Assembly (NCBI GenBank): GCA_000436795.1
Contig: HF993234.1
Coordinates: 7,608 to 24,207, forward strand
DNA: 16,600 bases
Direction: 5' to 3'
Source of the DNA: Bacteroides sp. CAG:1076
Lineage (GTDB): Bacteria > Bacteroidota > Bacteroidia > Bacteroidales > Bacteroidaceae
A program made the position numbers and the translations under genes. Positions within the stretch are counted from its first letter, which is position 1, and each line of letters opens with the position of its first letter. Below, in pieces: positions 8,742 through 16,391 of this stretch. Below the pieces are notes generated by a model. That model was given only the letters and a program-made list of their open reading frames with translations. It was not told the origin of the DNA and did not search any database.

Positions 8742-8768
8742 ACGAATTTTCGTACAGAAACATTCTGT
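8742..8768. promoter_or_regulatory. Two abutting palindromes, candidate operator of efflux operon 1
   Basis: ACGAATTTTCGT (8742-8753, 5-bp arms, 2-nt spacer) is directly followed by ACAGAAACATTCTGT (8754-8768, 6-bp arms, 3-nt spacer); both are perfect. They lie just upstream of the operon 1 -33 element, about 40-65 bp before the predicted start. No protein-binding family can be assigned with certainty. Confidence 0.4.
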
Positions 8769-8802
8769 TTTCACCTTTCAGAAGATATATTTTGTTAAAT
8801 GT

Positions 8803-8830
8803 GGAAAATACAATATAGATAGAGGAAAAT
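8803..8830. promoter_or_regulatory. GGAAAAT direct repeat with 21-bp spacing, candidate AraC half-sites
   Basis: GGAAAAT occurs at 8803-8809 and again at 8824-8830, exactly 21 bp apart. The two 21-bp units (8801-8821 and 8822-8842) agree at 13 positions. Two helical turns is the classic spacing of tandem half-sites bound by AraC dimers. The pair lies upstream of the AraC-1 -7 box. Confidence 0.35.
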
Positions 8831-8859
8831 TAAACATGGTATCTACTATATAAATCCTC

Positions 8860-8867
8860 TACCTTTG
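8860..8867 (+). promoter_or_regulatory. Putative -7 box for AraC-1
   Basis: TACCTTTG matches TAnnTTTG and lies 14 nt before the ATG of AraC-1. No TTTG -33 element is visible, which fits a weak or regulated promoter. Confidence 0.45.
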
Positions 8868-8881
8868 CAAAAAAATAATGT

Positions 8882-9793
8882 ATGGAAGATAATATTATCA
8901 AATATATCGATATGGAAATGTTGAAGTCGTATAATGGACAAGAAACCTATACCGACGACTATCTGTTCTTTACCGACAAACTGGAAAAGATATTTTTAGA
9001 AAACAAAAACGTCAAACTGGAAGTTTTTCTGATGATATATTGTACCGAAGGAGAAATTAAACTGGAACTAAATAATGTACCTCACTATCTACATCAGGAC
9101 GATCTGATTATCAGCCTTCCAAATACACTAATCGGGCGAGTTTCAGCAAGCTCCTCACATAAGGTAAAAGTGATTTGCTTTTCCAACCGCTTTCTTCAGC
9201 GCCTGACACAGACAGAAAAATATACCTGGAAATGGATATGCTACATACAAGAAAATCCGGTTAAGCATTTTGAGCAAGGCGAAAAGAAAAGGTTTAATCA
9301 ATATTTAAGCTTGATGGAGAGCAAAACACAAACCAACATCAATAAATTCCAAAAAGTCATCTTGTCGCATATAGCCTCTGCTTTCTTTGGAGAAATGATT
9401 TTTCAGACTACTCAAAAATCTATTGAATCAGAAACAGAGATACATACAGGTTCTCTCAGGCAATCCGATTTTCTGTTTAAACAATTTATGGAAGCGCTTT
9501 CGGCTGATAATGGCAAACATCGTACGCTCGAGTATTATGCTAATTTATTTTGTTACTCTCCCAAATACTTATCCCGGGTAATCAAACAAATCAGTGGAAA
9601 GAATGCATTAACCCTTATTCACGAAAACGCTATCGAACATATTATAATGGAACTTAAATACTCTAATAAAAGCATGAAGGAAATAGCCATGGACTTTGAC
9701 TTTTCGAATACATCGTTTTTTGCCCAGTATGTCAAGAAACACCTGGGCATGACTCCTTCCGAATATAGAAGTAATAATCAGGCTACTGATTAA
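8882..9793 (+). CDS. AraC-family transcriptional regulator 1
   Basis: A 303-residue protein with an N-terminal cupin-like sensor segment (about 45-105, LMIYCTEGEIKLELNN, then the DDLIISLPN turn) and a C-terminal AraC DNA-binding domain. The two helix-turn-helices are at about 215-239 (YYANLFCYSPKYLSRV) and 264-296 (SMKEIAMDFDFSNTSFFAQY, ending TPSEYR), with the typical second-HTH signature. It diverges from efflux operon 1 with 188 nt between and is probably its regulator, an activator in the style of most AraC proteins. It is a clear paralogue of AraC-2: the same length class and aligned second HTHs (KEIAM.LDF.N.SFF..YVK..LG..P..YR). Its stop overlaps that of AraC-2. The inducer is unknown. 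Confidence 0.92.
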   Translation: MEDNIIKYIDMEMLKSYNGQETYTDDYLFFTDKLEKIFLENKNVKLEVFLMIYCTEGEIKLELNNVPHYLHQDDLIISLPNTLIGRVSASSSHKVKVICFSNRFLQRLTQTEKYTWKWICYIQENPVKHFEQGEKKRFNQYLSLMESKTQTNINKFQKVILSHIASAFFGEMIFQTTQKSIESETEIHTGSLRQSDFLFKQFMEALSADNGKHRTLEYYANLFCYSPKYLSRVIKQISGKNALTLIHENAIEHIIMELKYSNKSMKEIAMDFDFSNTSFFAQYVKKHLGMTPSEYRSNNQATD

Positions 9794-10713
9794 TCTTCTA
9801 CATTCGACAATTTATCCGAGGACAACTGTTCCCTATATTGCTTAGGAGAAACTCCAAGATAACGCTTTACGTATTTGCCAAAAAAAGAAAGATTCGGGAA
9901 ATCCAGTTCCATAGCTATCTCCTTTATGCTTTTAGGCGACCATTGAAGCATGTACTTTACATTCTTCAAAATATACTGATTTACCAGATCGAAAGCTGTC
10001 TGTCCGCTTACCTCTTTACATACAGCAGATAAATATTTAGGTGAAACATGCAGTTTATCAGCATAATAAGCAACCTTACGACAGTTGTTTCCCGGAGTAT
10101 TCAGCAAGTCCAGAAAGTTCCGGAACAAGACTTCTGATGATGAAAAGGTTTTCGGATTTTCGTTATAAAAACGCTCCATCGTATCGTAAAAATCATAATG
10201 GAACATCTCCAGCAAGGCATCAAACAATTCCCTTTGGTGCTTGCGAGGAGTTCTGGTCATTTTTTCATACAGCAAATCGTAATACTGTCTGAACAATCTG
10301 GCTTCTTCGTCATTCAATGAAAAGACCGGATGCTTTTCTACAAACGACCGGAAGCTCCAGGTACTACATTCAAACAAAAACATATTCTTCATATACTCAG
10401 GAGAAAGCACAACCCCACGCATCTCGAAATCTATGCTAATCATACTTTTTTCGAATACAATGTTGGGAACACAAACCAACAAATCATTGGGATGAATCAA
10501 ATAAGTACTTCCATTGATGCAAATAGAAGCCTTCCCCTTCACACAATAAACTAAGAGTATAGCATCTACCTTCACCATATCATCCAGATTGACTTGTCCG
10601 TCTTTCAAGCCTTGAATATTATCAATAATGGCTATACGGTCATCTTTGTATGCCGCATTTTTATTCAAATCGTCATTATGCCATATACCTTTTTCCAAAC
10701 TATCTTTTTCCAT
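9790..10713 (-). CDS. AraC-family transcriptional regulator 2
   Basis: A paralogue of AraC-1 on the opposite strand. The frame extends up to an ATG at 10755 (321 residues), but I prefer Met15 at 10713 (307 residues). From there the distance to the shared sensor motif (LVYC here, MIYC in AraC-1) is 57 against 54 residues, the total length matches, and a near-consensus -7 box lies 18 nt upstream, inside the longer frame. Numbered from 10713, the helix-turn-helices are at about 213-237 (YYADKLHVSPKYLSAV) and 262-294 (SIKEIAMELDFPNLSFFGKY, ending SPKQYR). The N-terminal part is cupin-like, with a NDLLVCVPN turn. It diverges from efflux operon 2 and likely controls it. It is tail to tail with AraC-1, with a 4-bp overlap of stop codons. 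Confidence 0.9.
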   Translation of the reverse strand: MEKDSLEKGIWHNDDLNKNAAYKDDRIAIIDNIQGLKDGQVNLDDMVKVDAILLVYCVKGKASICINGSTYLIHPNDLLVCVPNIVFEKSMISIDFEMRGVVLSPEYMKNMFLFECSTWSFRSFVEKHPVFSLNDEEARLFRQYYDLLYEKMTRTPRKHQRELFDALLEMFHYDFYDTMERFYNENPKTFSSSEVLFRNFLDLLNTPGNNCRKVAYYADKLHVSPKYLSAVCKEVSGQTAFDLVNQYILKNVKYMLQWSPKSIKEIAMELDFPNLSFFGKYVKRYLGVSPKQYREQLSSDKLSNVED

Positions 10714-10731
10714 ATCGTTATTCTTTTTCCG

Positions 10732-10739
10732 CAAAATAA
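10732..10739 (-). promoter_or_regulatory. Putative -7 box for AraC-2
   Basis: Read on the minus strand this is TTATTTTG, one mismatch from TAnnTTTG, 18 nt before the preferred AraC-2 start at 10713. If it is real, the longer frame from 10755 cannot be translated from this transcript. No convincing -33 element is seen. Confidence 0.3.
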
Positions 10740-10789
10740 CGGCAATTTTAACCAACAGCAGTAATCAAAGGAGCGCAATTAATGGTCAA

Positions 10790-10805
10790 TTATTCAGGTG
10801 AATAA
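10790..10805. promoter_or_regulatory. 16-bp perfect palindrome, candidate operator of efflux operon 2
   Basis: TTATTCAGGTGAATAA has 7-bp perfect arms around GG. It lies between the divergent AraC-2 and adaptor genes, about 105 bp before the adaptor start and about 50 bp upstream of the AraC-2 -7 box, so it could serve either promoter. Confidence 0.4.
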
Positions 10806-10814
10806 AAGTAGAAG

Positions 10815-10832
10815 ACTTTTAGAACACTTTTA
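10815..10832. promoter_or_regulatory. ACTTTTA direct repeat with 11-bp spacing, candidate AraC site
   Basis: ACTTTTA occurs at 10815-10821 and 10826-10832, one helical turn apart, in the longer context ACTTTTAGAAC then ACTTTTAAGGAC. AraC-type monomers touch two successive major grooves about one turn apart with their two helix-turn-helices, so this could be a binding site. It lies about 50-70 bp upstream of the predicted start of operon 2. Confidence 0.3.
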
Positions 10833-10869
10833 AGGACACAAAAAGAATCAATACATCAGACAAAATGTA

Positions 10870-10877
10870 TTCTTTTG
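10870..10877 (+). promoter_or_regulatory. Putative -7 box of efflux operon 2
   Basis: TTCTTTTG differs from TAnnTTTG at one position and lies 32 nt before the adaptor ATG. No -33 match is seen, which suggests dependence on an activator. Confidence 0.3.
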
Positions 10878-10909
10878 CTCCCGAAAAATAAAAGATAATT
10901 TAGATAGGT

Positions 10910-11938
10910 ATGAAAAAGTGTCATTACATTACAGCTTCATTGCTGTTTTTTACATTGTTATCTTGTCAGGGTAACAGTGACAAACAAAACTCTTCCGCTG
11001 ATCCGGTAAAAGTAAAGGTCATGCAAGTATCTTCCAGTACAACCAATGAATCCAGACATTTTTCCGGCACTGTAGAAGAATCAAACGCTACAGCACTAAG
11101 CTTCTCTGTTATGGGAACCGTCAAGAAAATATACGTCGACTTAGGTAAACATGTAAATAAAGGACAATTAATAGCAGAAATTGACCCGACTTCTATTCGA
11201 AGCAGCTATGCAGCCGCACAGTCAACGTTAAAGCAAGCTGAAGATGCTTACCAGCGTATGAAGCAGCTCCACGATAAAGGAAGTCTGGCCGATATGAAAT
11301 GGATTGAAGTACAAAGCAAACTCCAGCAGGCACGCTCCATGGAAGAAGTTGCACGAAAAAACTTATCCGACTGCAAGTTGTATGCTCCATATAGTGGAGT
11401 CATTTCGGCAAAGGATATCGAAGTAGGACAAAATGTAATGCCGGGAATGCCCGTTGCCCATCTGGTTGCCGTAAGAGATTTGAACGTCAAAATTTCAGTT
11501 CCAGAAAATGAAATTGCCAATATACAAAAGAGCCAGAAAGCCCTGATTCAAGTTTCAGCTTTAGGCAACCGTTCCTTCGAAGGCAGCGTAGCAGAAAAAG
11601 GAATTGTAGCCAATGCCTTATCACGTTCCTACGAAGTTAAAATTCGCATAAACAAGCCGGATAAAGAACTGATGCCGGGAATGGTTTGTGAAGTAGTTTT
11701 GGAAACAGCCGAAGACAGCAGTCACTACGTATTACCTGCCAACATTATCCAGTTGGGTGAAGGAAATCAGAACTTTGTATGGGTAAATAACGGAGGAAAA
11801 GCCGAAAAGCGTATCATACAATGCGGCGAATTCACTTCTGACGGAATCATTGTCCTGAGCGGAATAAAAGACGGGGATATGATTATAACAGAAGGACAGC
11901 AAAAAGTTTGTGAAAACACGCCGGTAACTATAAAATAA
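10910..11938 (+). CDS. RND periplasmic adaptor lipoprotein (MFP2)
   Basis: A 342-residue membrane-fusion protein, shorter than MFP1. The signal peptide ends in lipobox LLSC, so Cys19 would be lipidated and anchor it to the inner membrane. The lipoyl half-motifs are GTVKKIYVDLGKHVNKGQL (69-87) and DCKLYAPYSGVISAKDIEVG (154-173). They are separated by a helical hairpin rich in Gln, Ala and Lys (about 94-153). A beta-barrel segment and a membrane-proximal domain follow (EKRIIQCGEFTSDGI to the end). It connects RND2 to its outer-membrane channel. It is the first gene of operon 2, diverging from AraC-2, with only 7 nt to the pump gene. Confidence 0.93.
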   Translation: MKKCHYITASLLFFTLLSCQGNSDKQNSSADPVKVKVMQVSSSTTNESRHFSGTVEESNATALSFSVMGTVKKIYVDLGKHVNKGQLIAEIDPTSIRSSYAAAQSTLKQAEDAYQRMKQLHDKGSLADMKWIEVQSKLQQARSMEEVARKNLSDCKLYAPYSGVISAKDIEVGQNVMPGMPVAHLVAVRDLNVKISVPENEIANIQKSQKALIQVSALGNRSFEGSVAEKGIVANALSRSYEVKIRINKPDKELMPGMVCEVVLETAEDSSHYVLPANIIQLGEGNQNFVWVNNGGKAEKRIIQCGEFTSDGIIVLSGIKDGDMIITEGQQKVCENTPVTIK

Positions 11939-11945
11939 AACAGCA

Positions 11946-14900
11946 ATGGAAAAGAAACGTAATATAGTAGAATGGGCAATGCACTATCGGCAGATTGTCA
12001 TACTGGTAGTATGTTGTCTGGTCGCATTCGGCATATACAGTTTGCCCAACATGCGTAAAAACGAATTTCCTGATTTTACAATCCGCCAGGGAATGGTAGT
12101 AGCTGTAGCACCAGGAAATACAGCCGAAGAAATGATTGAACAAGTTACCAAACCGCTGGAAAACTATATCTTCTCCTATAAAGAAGTAAAGAAAGAGAAG
12201 ACATTTTCTACCAGCCGCGACGGAATTGTTTATATACAAGTAGAACTAAACGACGATCTCAACAACAAAGATGAATTTTGGAGTAAATTCAAACATGGCA
12301 TTGCAACATTCAAGTCGAGCTTGCCTTCGAATGTGCTTGCCGTACAAGTTCTGGATGATTTCGGAGATACGTCTGCTCTGCTTATCACCATGGAAAGTAA
12401 GGATAAAACTTACAGAGAATTAAAAGAATACATGGACGATTTGCAAGATCGTTTACGCCGTATCAGCAGCATCGGACGTATGACGGTAAGTGGATTGCAG
12501 AATGAACAGATTGCCGTTTATCTGGATAATGAGAAGCTCTCTCAATACGGACTTACAGAACAGACACTGGCTGTCAACCTGTTTTCTAAAGGGTTCGTTA
12601 CTTCAGGCGGACGAGTACAAAATCCAGCCTATATACTGCCTGTACACGTAGAAAAATCCTTTAATACCGTTTACGACGTACAAGAGCAGATTGTGTATAC
12701 CGACCCTTCAGGACATAACATTCGCCTGAAAGATGTAGCTCGTGTGGTAAAGGAATATCCACATGCCGACAGCTACATTACCAACAACGGGAAAAAATGT
12801 ATTCTGCTTAGCGTAGAAATGAAAAAAGGACAGAATATCGTAAAGATGGGAGAACAAATCAATCTAACTCTCGAAGAGTTTAAGAAAGAGCTTCCGTCCG
12901 AAGTAAACATGTTCCGCATTACCGACCAAAGCGAAGTAGTTGGCGACAGTGTAAACAACTTTCTGAAAGAATTGCTGATTGCCATTGTAGCCGTAGTCAT
13001 CGTAGTTATGTTACTGCTTCCGGTTCGTGTCGCACTGGTAGCAGCCTCTACTATCCCGATTACCATATTCATTTCACTGGGTCTGTTCTATGCTTTTGGT
13101 ATCGAACTGAATACAGTAACACTGGCAGCACTGATTGTTACACTGGGAATGATTGTCGATAACTCCATTGTGATCATCGATAATTATCTGGAGAAAATAG
13201 GAGAAGGAATGTCCCGCTGGCATGCTTCCATACAGAGTAGTACACATTTCTTCCGTTCCATCTTCTCGGCAACCCTTGCCATCAGTATCACGTTCTTCCC
13301 GTTCCTGTTCATCATGACAGGTATGTTCCACGATTTCCTGCTCAGCTTCCCGTGGTCCATCACACTTATTTTGGGAATTTCACTGCTGGTAGCTTCATTG
13401 CTTGTACCGTTCATGCAGTTCTGGTTCATACGGAAACCTCTTCAGACTGGCAAAAAGGGATTTTCTTTCCTGGATATGCTTCAGAAATATTATAATAAGT
13501 TGCTGGATGTATGCTTCAAGCATCCTTATTATACTGTAATAACAGGACTGGCCTTCATTGTTGTGGGTATTATCCTGATGGGCAAATTACCTCAGAACCT
13601 GATGCCGACAGCAGACCGTAACCAGTTTGCCGTAGAAATTTATCTTCCTACAGGAACTGCCATCGAAAAGACGTCAGCCATAGCCGACACATTGGAAAAT
13701 ATACTTCGTGCAGACGATCGTGTTGTTTCGGTAACTTCATTTACCGGATGTGCTTCTCCTCGTTTCCACACAGCATACGCACCGCAGATAGCAGGCCCGA
13801 ACTATGCACAGTTTATTGTTAATACAAAGGGAAATAAAGAAACTGTCGATTTGCTGAATGAATATGCAGCTAAATACACCAATGCATTTCCGGAAGCACT
13901 GATCCGTTTCAAACAACTCAGTTACAGTCAGTCGGTCTATCCGATTGAACTCCGATTAAGCGGTAATAACCTCGACAGTCTGAAATGTACAGCAGACAAA
14001 TATCTGAGCTTATTGCGTAGTATGCCTGAAACAGAACTGGCACAAACCAACTTCAGTAATCCGCAAACCACTGCACGTATCGTACTGAAAGAAGATGAAG
14101 CGTCACGGTTGGGTATTACCAATGCTACGGTAGAAGCAACCTTAGCGATGAGATATGGTACAGGAATTCCGGTTGCCAATGTATGGGAAGGTGATTACAA
14201 TATCCCAATCATACTTAAAAGCAACAAAGCCGACAACGCACATTACAACGACATTGAAGATGAATTAATTCCGGTAGCCGGCGGACTGTCGAGTGTTCCA
14301 CTTCGCCAGATAGCCAGCATTGAACCATCTACCGAAGACGGACAAATTGTACGCCGAAACGGTGTCTATACCATTACAGTAATGTCCGACTTGAAAAGAG
14401 GAGAAAATGCAATGGAAATAACCGGAAAAATTCAGGAAAAAATAAAGGCAATTCCCCTGCCTCAAGGAGTCACACTGACATACGGAGGTGACTTGGAACA
14501 GAACAATGAGCAAAATCCGCTTATCATGGGAGCACTTGCCATCGCAGCCGTCATGATATTATTTATCCTGATAGCTCATTTCCACCGTCTGAGTATTGCA
14601 CTGCTCATCTTCGGCAGTATGACATTCTGCGTTTTCGGTACAGCAATAGGTGTTTTGATTCAGGGAGTTGACTTCAGTATGACGTGTACGTTGGGTATTA
14701 TCAGTCTGATGGGTATCATTGTCCGTAACGGAATCATCATGATAGACTATGCCGAAGAACTGAGAAGCACAGAAAAATTATGTGTACGCGATGCCATTTA
14801 CCATTCCGCACGCCGACGTATGCGACCGATCTTCCTGACATCAGCAGCAGCTTCAATGGGAGTTATCCCGATGATTTTGGGTAAAAGCGGATTGTGGATG

Positions 14901-15038
14901 CCTATGGGAACTGTAATTTGCTACGGAACTCTTATCACCATGATCTTCCTGCTGACTGTACTTCCGGTTTTGTATATGCTATTGTTTAGAGGTTCCACTC
15001 GCAAACGTGCCGTCAATGCACAAATCGAACTTCAATAA
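11946..15038 (+). CDS. RND efflux pump with atypical proton relay (RND2)
   Basis: A 1030-residue RND transporter with the usual plan: TM1, large periplasmic loop, TM2-TM6, TM7, second loop, TM8-TM12. It is only distantly similar to RND1. In TM4 the AcrB Asp-Asp pair is Asp405-Asn406 (GMIVDNSIVIIDNY). In TM10 the AcrB lysine position holds Arg927 (GIIVRNGIIMIDYA). Arg960 in TM11 is kept (RRRMRPIFLTSAAAS). The porter loop near 600-622 has a PRF...AP...PNYAQF pattern unlike the AcrB switch loop. From memory, similar patterns occur in a separate HAE subgroup that includes TriC/MexK-like pumps. The intact frame and family-like spacing argue for function. The substrate is unknown. It lies between its adaptor (7 nt gap) and channel (42 nt gap). 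Confidence 0.94.
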   Translation: MEKKRNIVEWAMHYRQIVILVVCCLVAFGIYSLPNMRKNEFPDFTIRQGMVVAVAPGNTAEEMIEQVTKPLENYIFSYKEVKKEKTFSTSRDGIVYIQVELNDDLNNKDEFWSKFKHGIATFKSSLPSNVLAVQVLDDFGDTSALLITMESKDKTYRELKEYMDDLQDRLRRISSIGRMTVSGLQNEQIAVYLDNEKLSQYGLTEQTLAVNLFSKGFVTSGGRVQNPAYILPVHVEKSFNTVYDVQEQIVYTDPSGHNIRLKDVARVVKEYPHADSYITNNGKKCILLSVEMKKGQNIVKMGEQINLTLEEFKKELPSEVNMFRITDQSEVVGDSVNNFLKELLIAIVAVVIVVMLLLPVRVALVAASTIPITIFISLGLFYAFGIELNTVTLAALIVTLGMIVDNSIVIIDNYLEKIGEGMSRWHASIQSSTHFFRSIFSATLAISITFFPFLFIMTGMFHDFLLSFPWSITLILGISLLVASLLVPFMQFWFIRKPLQTGKKGFSFLDMLQKYYNKLLDVCFKHPYYTVITGLAFIVVGIILMGKLPQNLMPTADRNQFAVEIYLPTGTAIEKTSAIADTLENILRADDRVVSVTSFTGCASPRFHTAYAPQIAGPNYAQFIVNTKGNKETVDLLNEYAAKYTNAFPEALIRFKQLSYSQSVYPIELRLSGNNLDSLKCTADKYLSLLRSMPETELAQTNFSNPQTTARIVLKEDEASRLGITNATVEATLAMRYGTGIPVANVWEGDYNIPIILKSNKADNAHYNDIEDELIPVAGGLSSVPLRQIASIEPSTEDGQIVRRNGVYTITVMSDLKRGENAMEITGKIQEKIKAIPLPQGVTLTYGGDLEQNNEQNPLIMGALAIAAVMILFILIAHFHRLSIALLIFGSMTFCVFGTAIGVLIQGVDFSMTCTLGIISLMGIIVRNGIIMIDYAEELRSTEKLCVRDAIYHSARRRMRPIFLTSAAASMGVIPMILGKSGLWMPMGTVICYGTLITMIFLLTVLPVLYMLLFRGSTRKRAVNAQIELQ

Positions 15039-15080
15039 CATTGATAACTAAAAAGATAGCAATTAAATTCTGTTACGATT

Positions 15081-16367
15081 ATGAAAAGAAAAAACATCAT
15101 ATCTTTATTCCTGCTGTCGGCAGGTTGTATGTTGCCATTATGCGCTTCTGCCCAACATACCTATTCGCTGGACGAATGTATAGAAGCTGCACTCGACAAC
15201 AATGTACGCATGAAAAATGCTCAAAACAACCTTCGCATGGCAGAACACAGCAAGCAGGAGGCTTTCAGTAAATACTTTCCTACGGTAAGTGCAGCCGGAA
15301 GCGGATTCCTTGCCGACAAAAGTCTGGTACGCATGGGACTATCACCCGAAATGCAGATGGCATTCATGAAAAACGGACTCGTAGGCGACGTTTCGGCTAC
15401 CCTGCCGCTGTTCACCGGAGGACAAATAGTAAACGGGAACAAACTGGCTAAGGTAAATGTAGAAGTAAACCGCCTTCAGCAACGCCAGTCACAAAACGAA
15501 GTGACGCTGACAGTCGAAAATTATTTCTGGCAGGTAGTAATGCTGAAAGAAAAATTACAGACTATCGGTACACTCGACAAACAACTAAGTCAGTTGCTTC
15601 AGGATGTGGAAACCAGTGTACAGGCAGGTATCACAACCCGTAACGACTTATTGCAGGTTCAACTCCGGCAAAATGAAATACAGAGTAAACGCATTCAGGT
15701 GGAAAACATGCTTTCATTATCACGGAGTATGCTTGCACAGTATATAGGACATCCGGCTGATAGCATAGAAATAGCGGCAACGTTGAAAGATACGTTGCCG
15801 CAAGGACCGGAAGGACTCTATACGGTTCCCGAAACAGCACTTACGATGACCAATGAATATAACCTCCTCCAGCAAAATGTAAAGGCAAGCAGCCTGCAAC
15901 ATAAAATGGCTATAGGCAAAAACTTGCCTACCATAGCTATCGGAGGAGGCTATGCTTACGAGAATCTGCTGGGTAAAGATCATACATTCTGGCTGGGATT
16001 CGCTACCGTTTCCGTACCAATCTCAGGCTGGTGGGGAGGCTCGCACGACATTCAACGTCAGAAATTACAACTACGTAATGCCGAAAACCAGCTCACCGAC
16101 CAGAGCCAGTTGCTGGTAATCCGCATGAAACATACGTGGGATGACTTGAATGATGCCTATAAACAGGTAAAGATAGCTCTGCTTTCCATCGAACAGGCTA
16201 AAGAAAACCTGCGTCTGAACACCGATTATTATGCAGCCGGTACATGCACCATGAGCGATCTGCTCGATGCACAGAGCCTCTATCAGCAAAGTCGCGACAA
16301 GTATGTAGAAACCTACGCTCAGTATGAAGTAAAAAAACGTGAATACCTGCAAGTGACAGGACGATAG
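15081..16367 (+). CDS. TolC-family outer-membrane efflux channel (OMF2)
   Basis: A 428-residue TolC-like protein. The N-terminus is a conventional signal peptide with likely cleavage after CASA before QHT (residues 24/25). The nearby SAGC lacks the aliphatic -3 residue of a lipobox, so this is probably not a lipoprotein, unlike OMF1. The mature protein opens with YSLDECIEAALDNN, the standard TolC/OMF start. It has ATLPLFTGGQIVNGNK (106-121) near the first barrel strands and a matching VSVPISGWWGG in the second half, separated by long amphipathic helices. Family length is normal. It is the last gene of efflux operon 2, 42 nt after the pump, and supplies the outer-membrane exit duct for RND2. 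Confidence 0.93.
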   Translation: MKRKNIISLFLLSAGCMLPLCASAQHTYSLDECIEAALDNNVRMKNAQNNLRMAEHSKQEAFSKYFPTVSAAGSGFLADKSLVRMGLSPEMQMAFMKNGLVGDVSATLPLFTGGQIVNGNKLAKVNVEVNRLQQRQSQNEVTLTVENYFWQVVMLKEKLQTIGTLDKQLSQLLQDVETSVQAGITTRNDLLQVQLRQNEIQSKRIQVENMLSLSRSMLAQYIGHPADSIEIAATLKDTLPQGPEGLYTVPETALTMTNEYNLLQQNVKASSLQHKMAIGKNLPTIAIGGGYAYENLLGKDHTFWLGFATVSVPISGWWGGSHDIQRQKLQLRNAENQLTDQSQLLVIRMKHTWDDLNDAYKQVKIALLSIEQAKENLRLNTDYYAAGTCTMSDLLDAQSLYQQSRDKYVETYAQYEVKKREYLQVTGR

Positions 16368-16391
16368 AAATAAGGAATAAAAACAAGAGAT

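Noticed and set aside
9790..9793. Possible sequencing artefact joining the two AraC genes
   Set aside because: Both C-termini extend normally past the terminal (P..YR) motif by about 7-13 residues, so each gene ends at a natural place. The overlap is credible.
2999..16367. The two efflux operons as a recent inverted duplication
   Set aside because: Only the AraC proteins are close relatives. The pumps differ in relay residues and porter loop, the channels are of different types, and the adaptors differ in length, so recent duplication of the whole unit does not fit.
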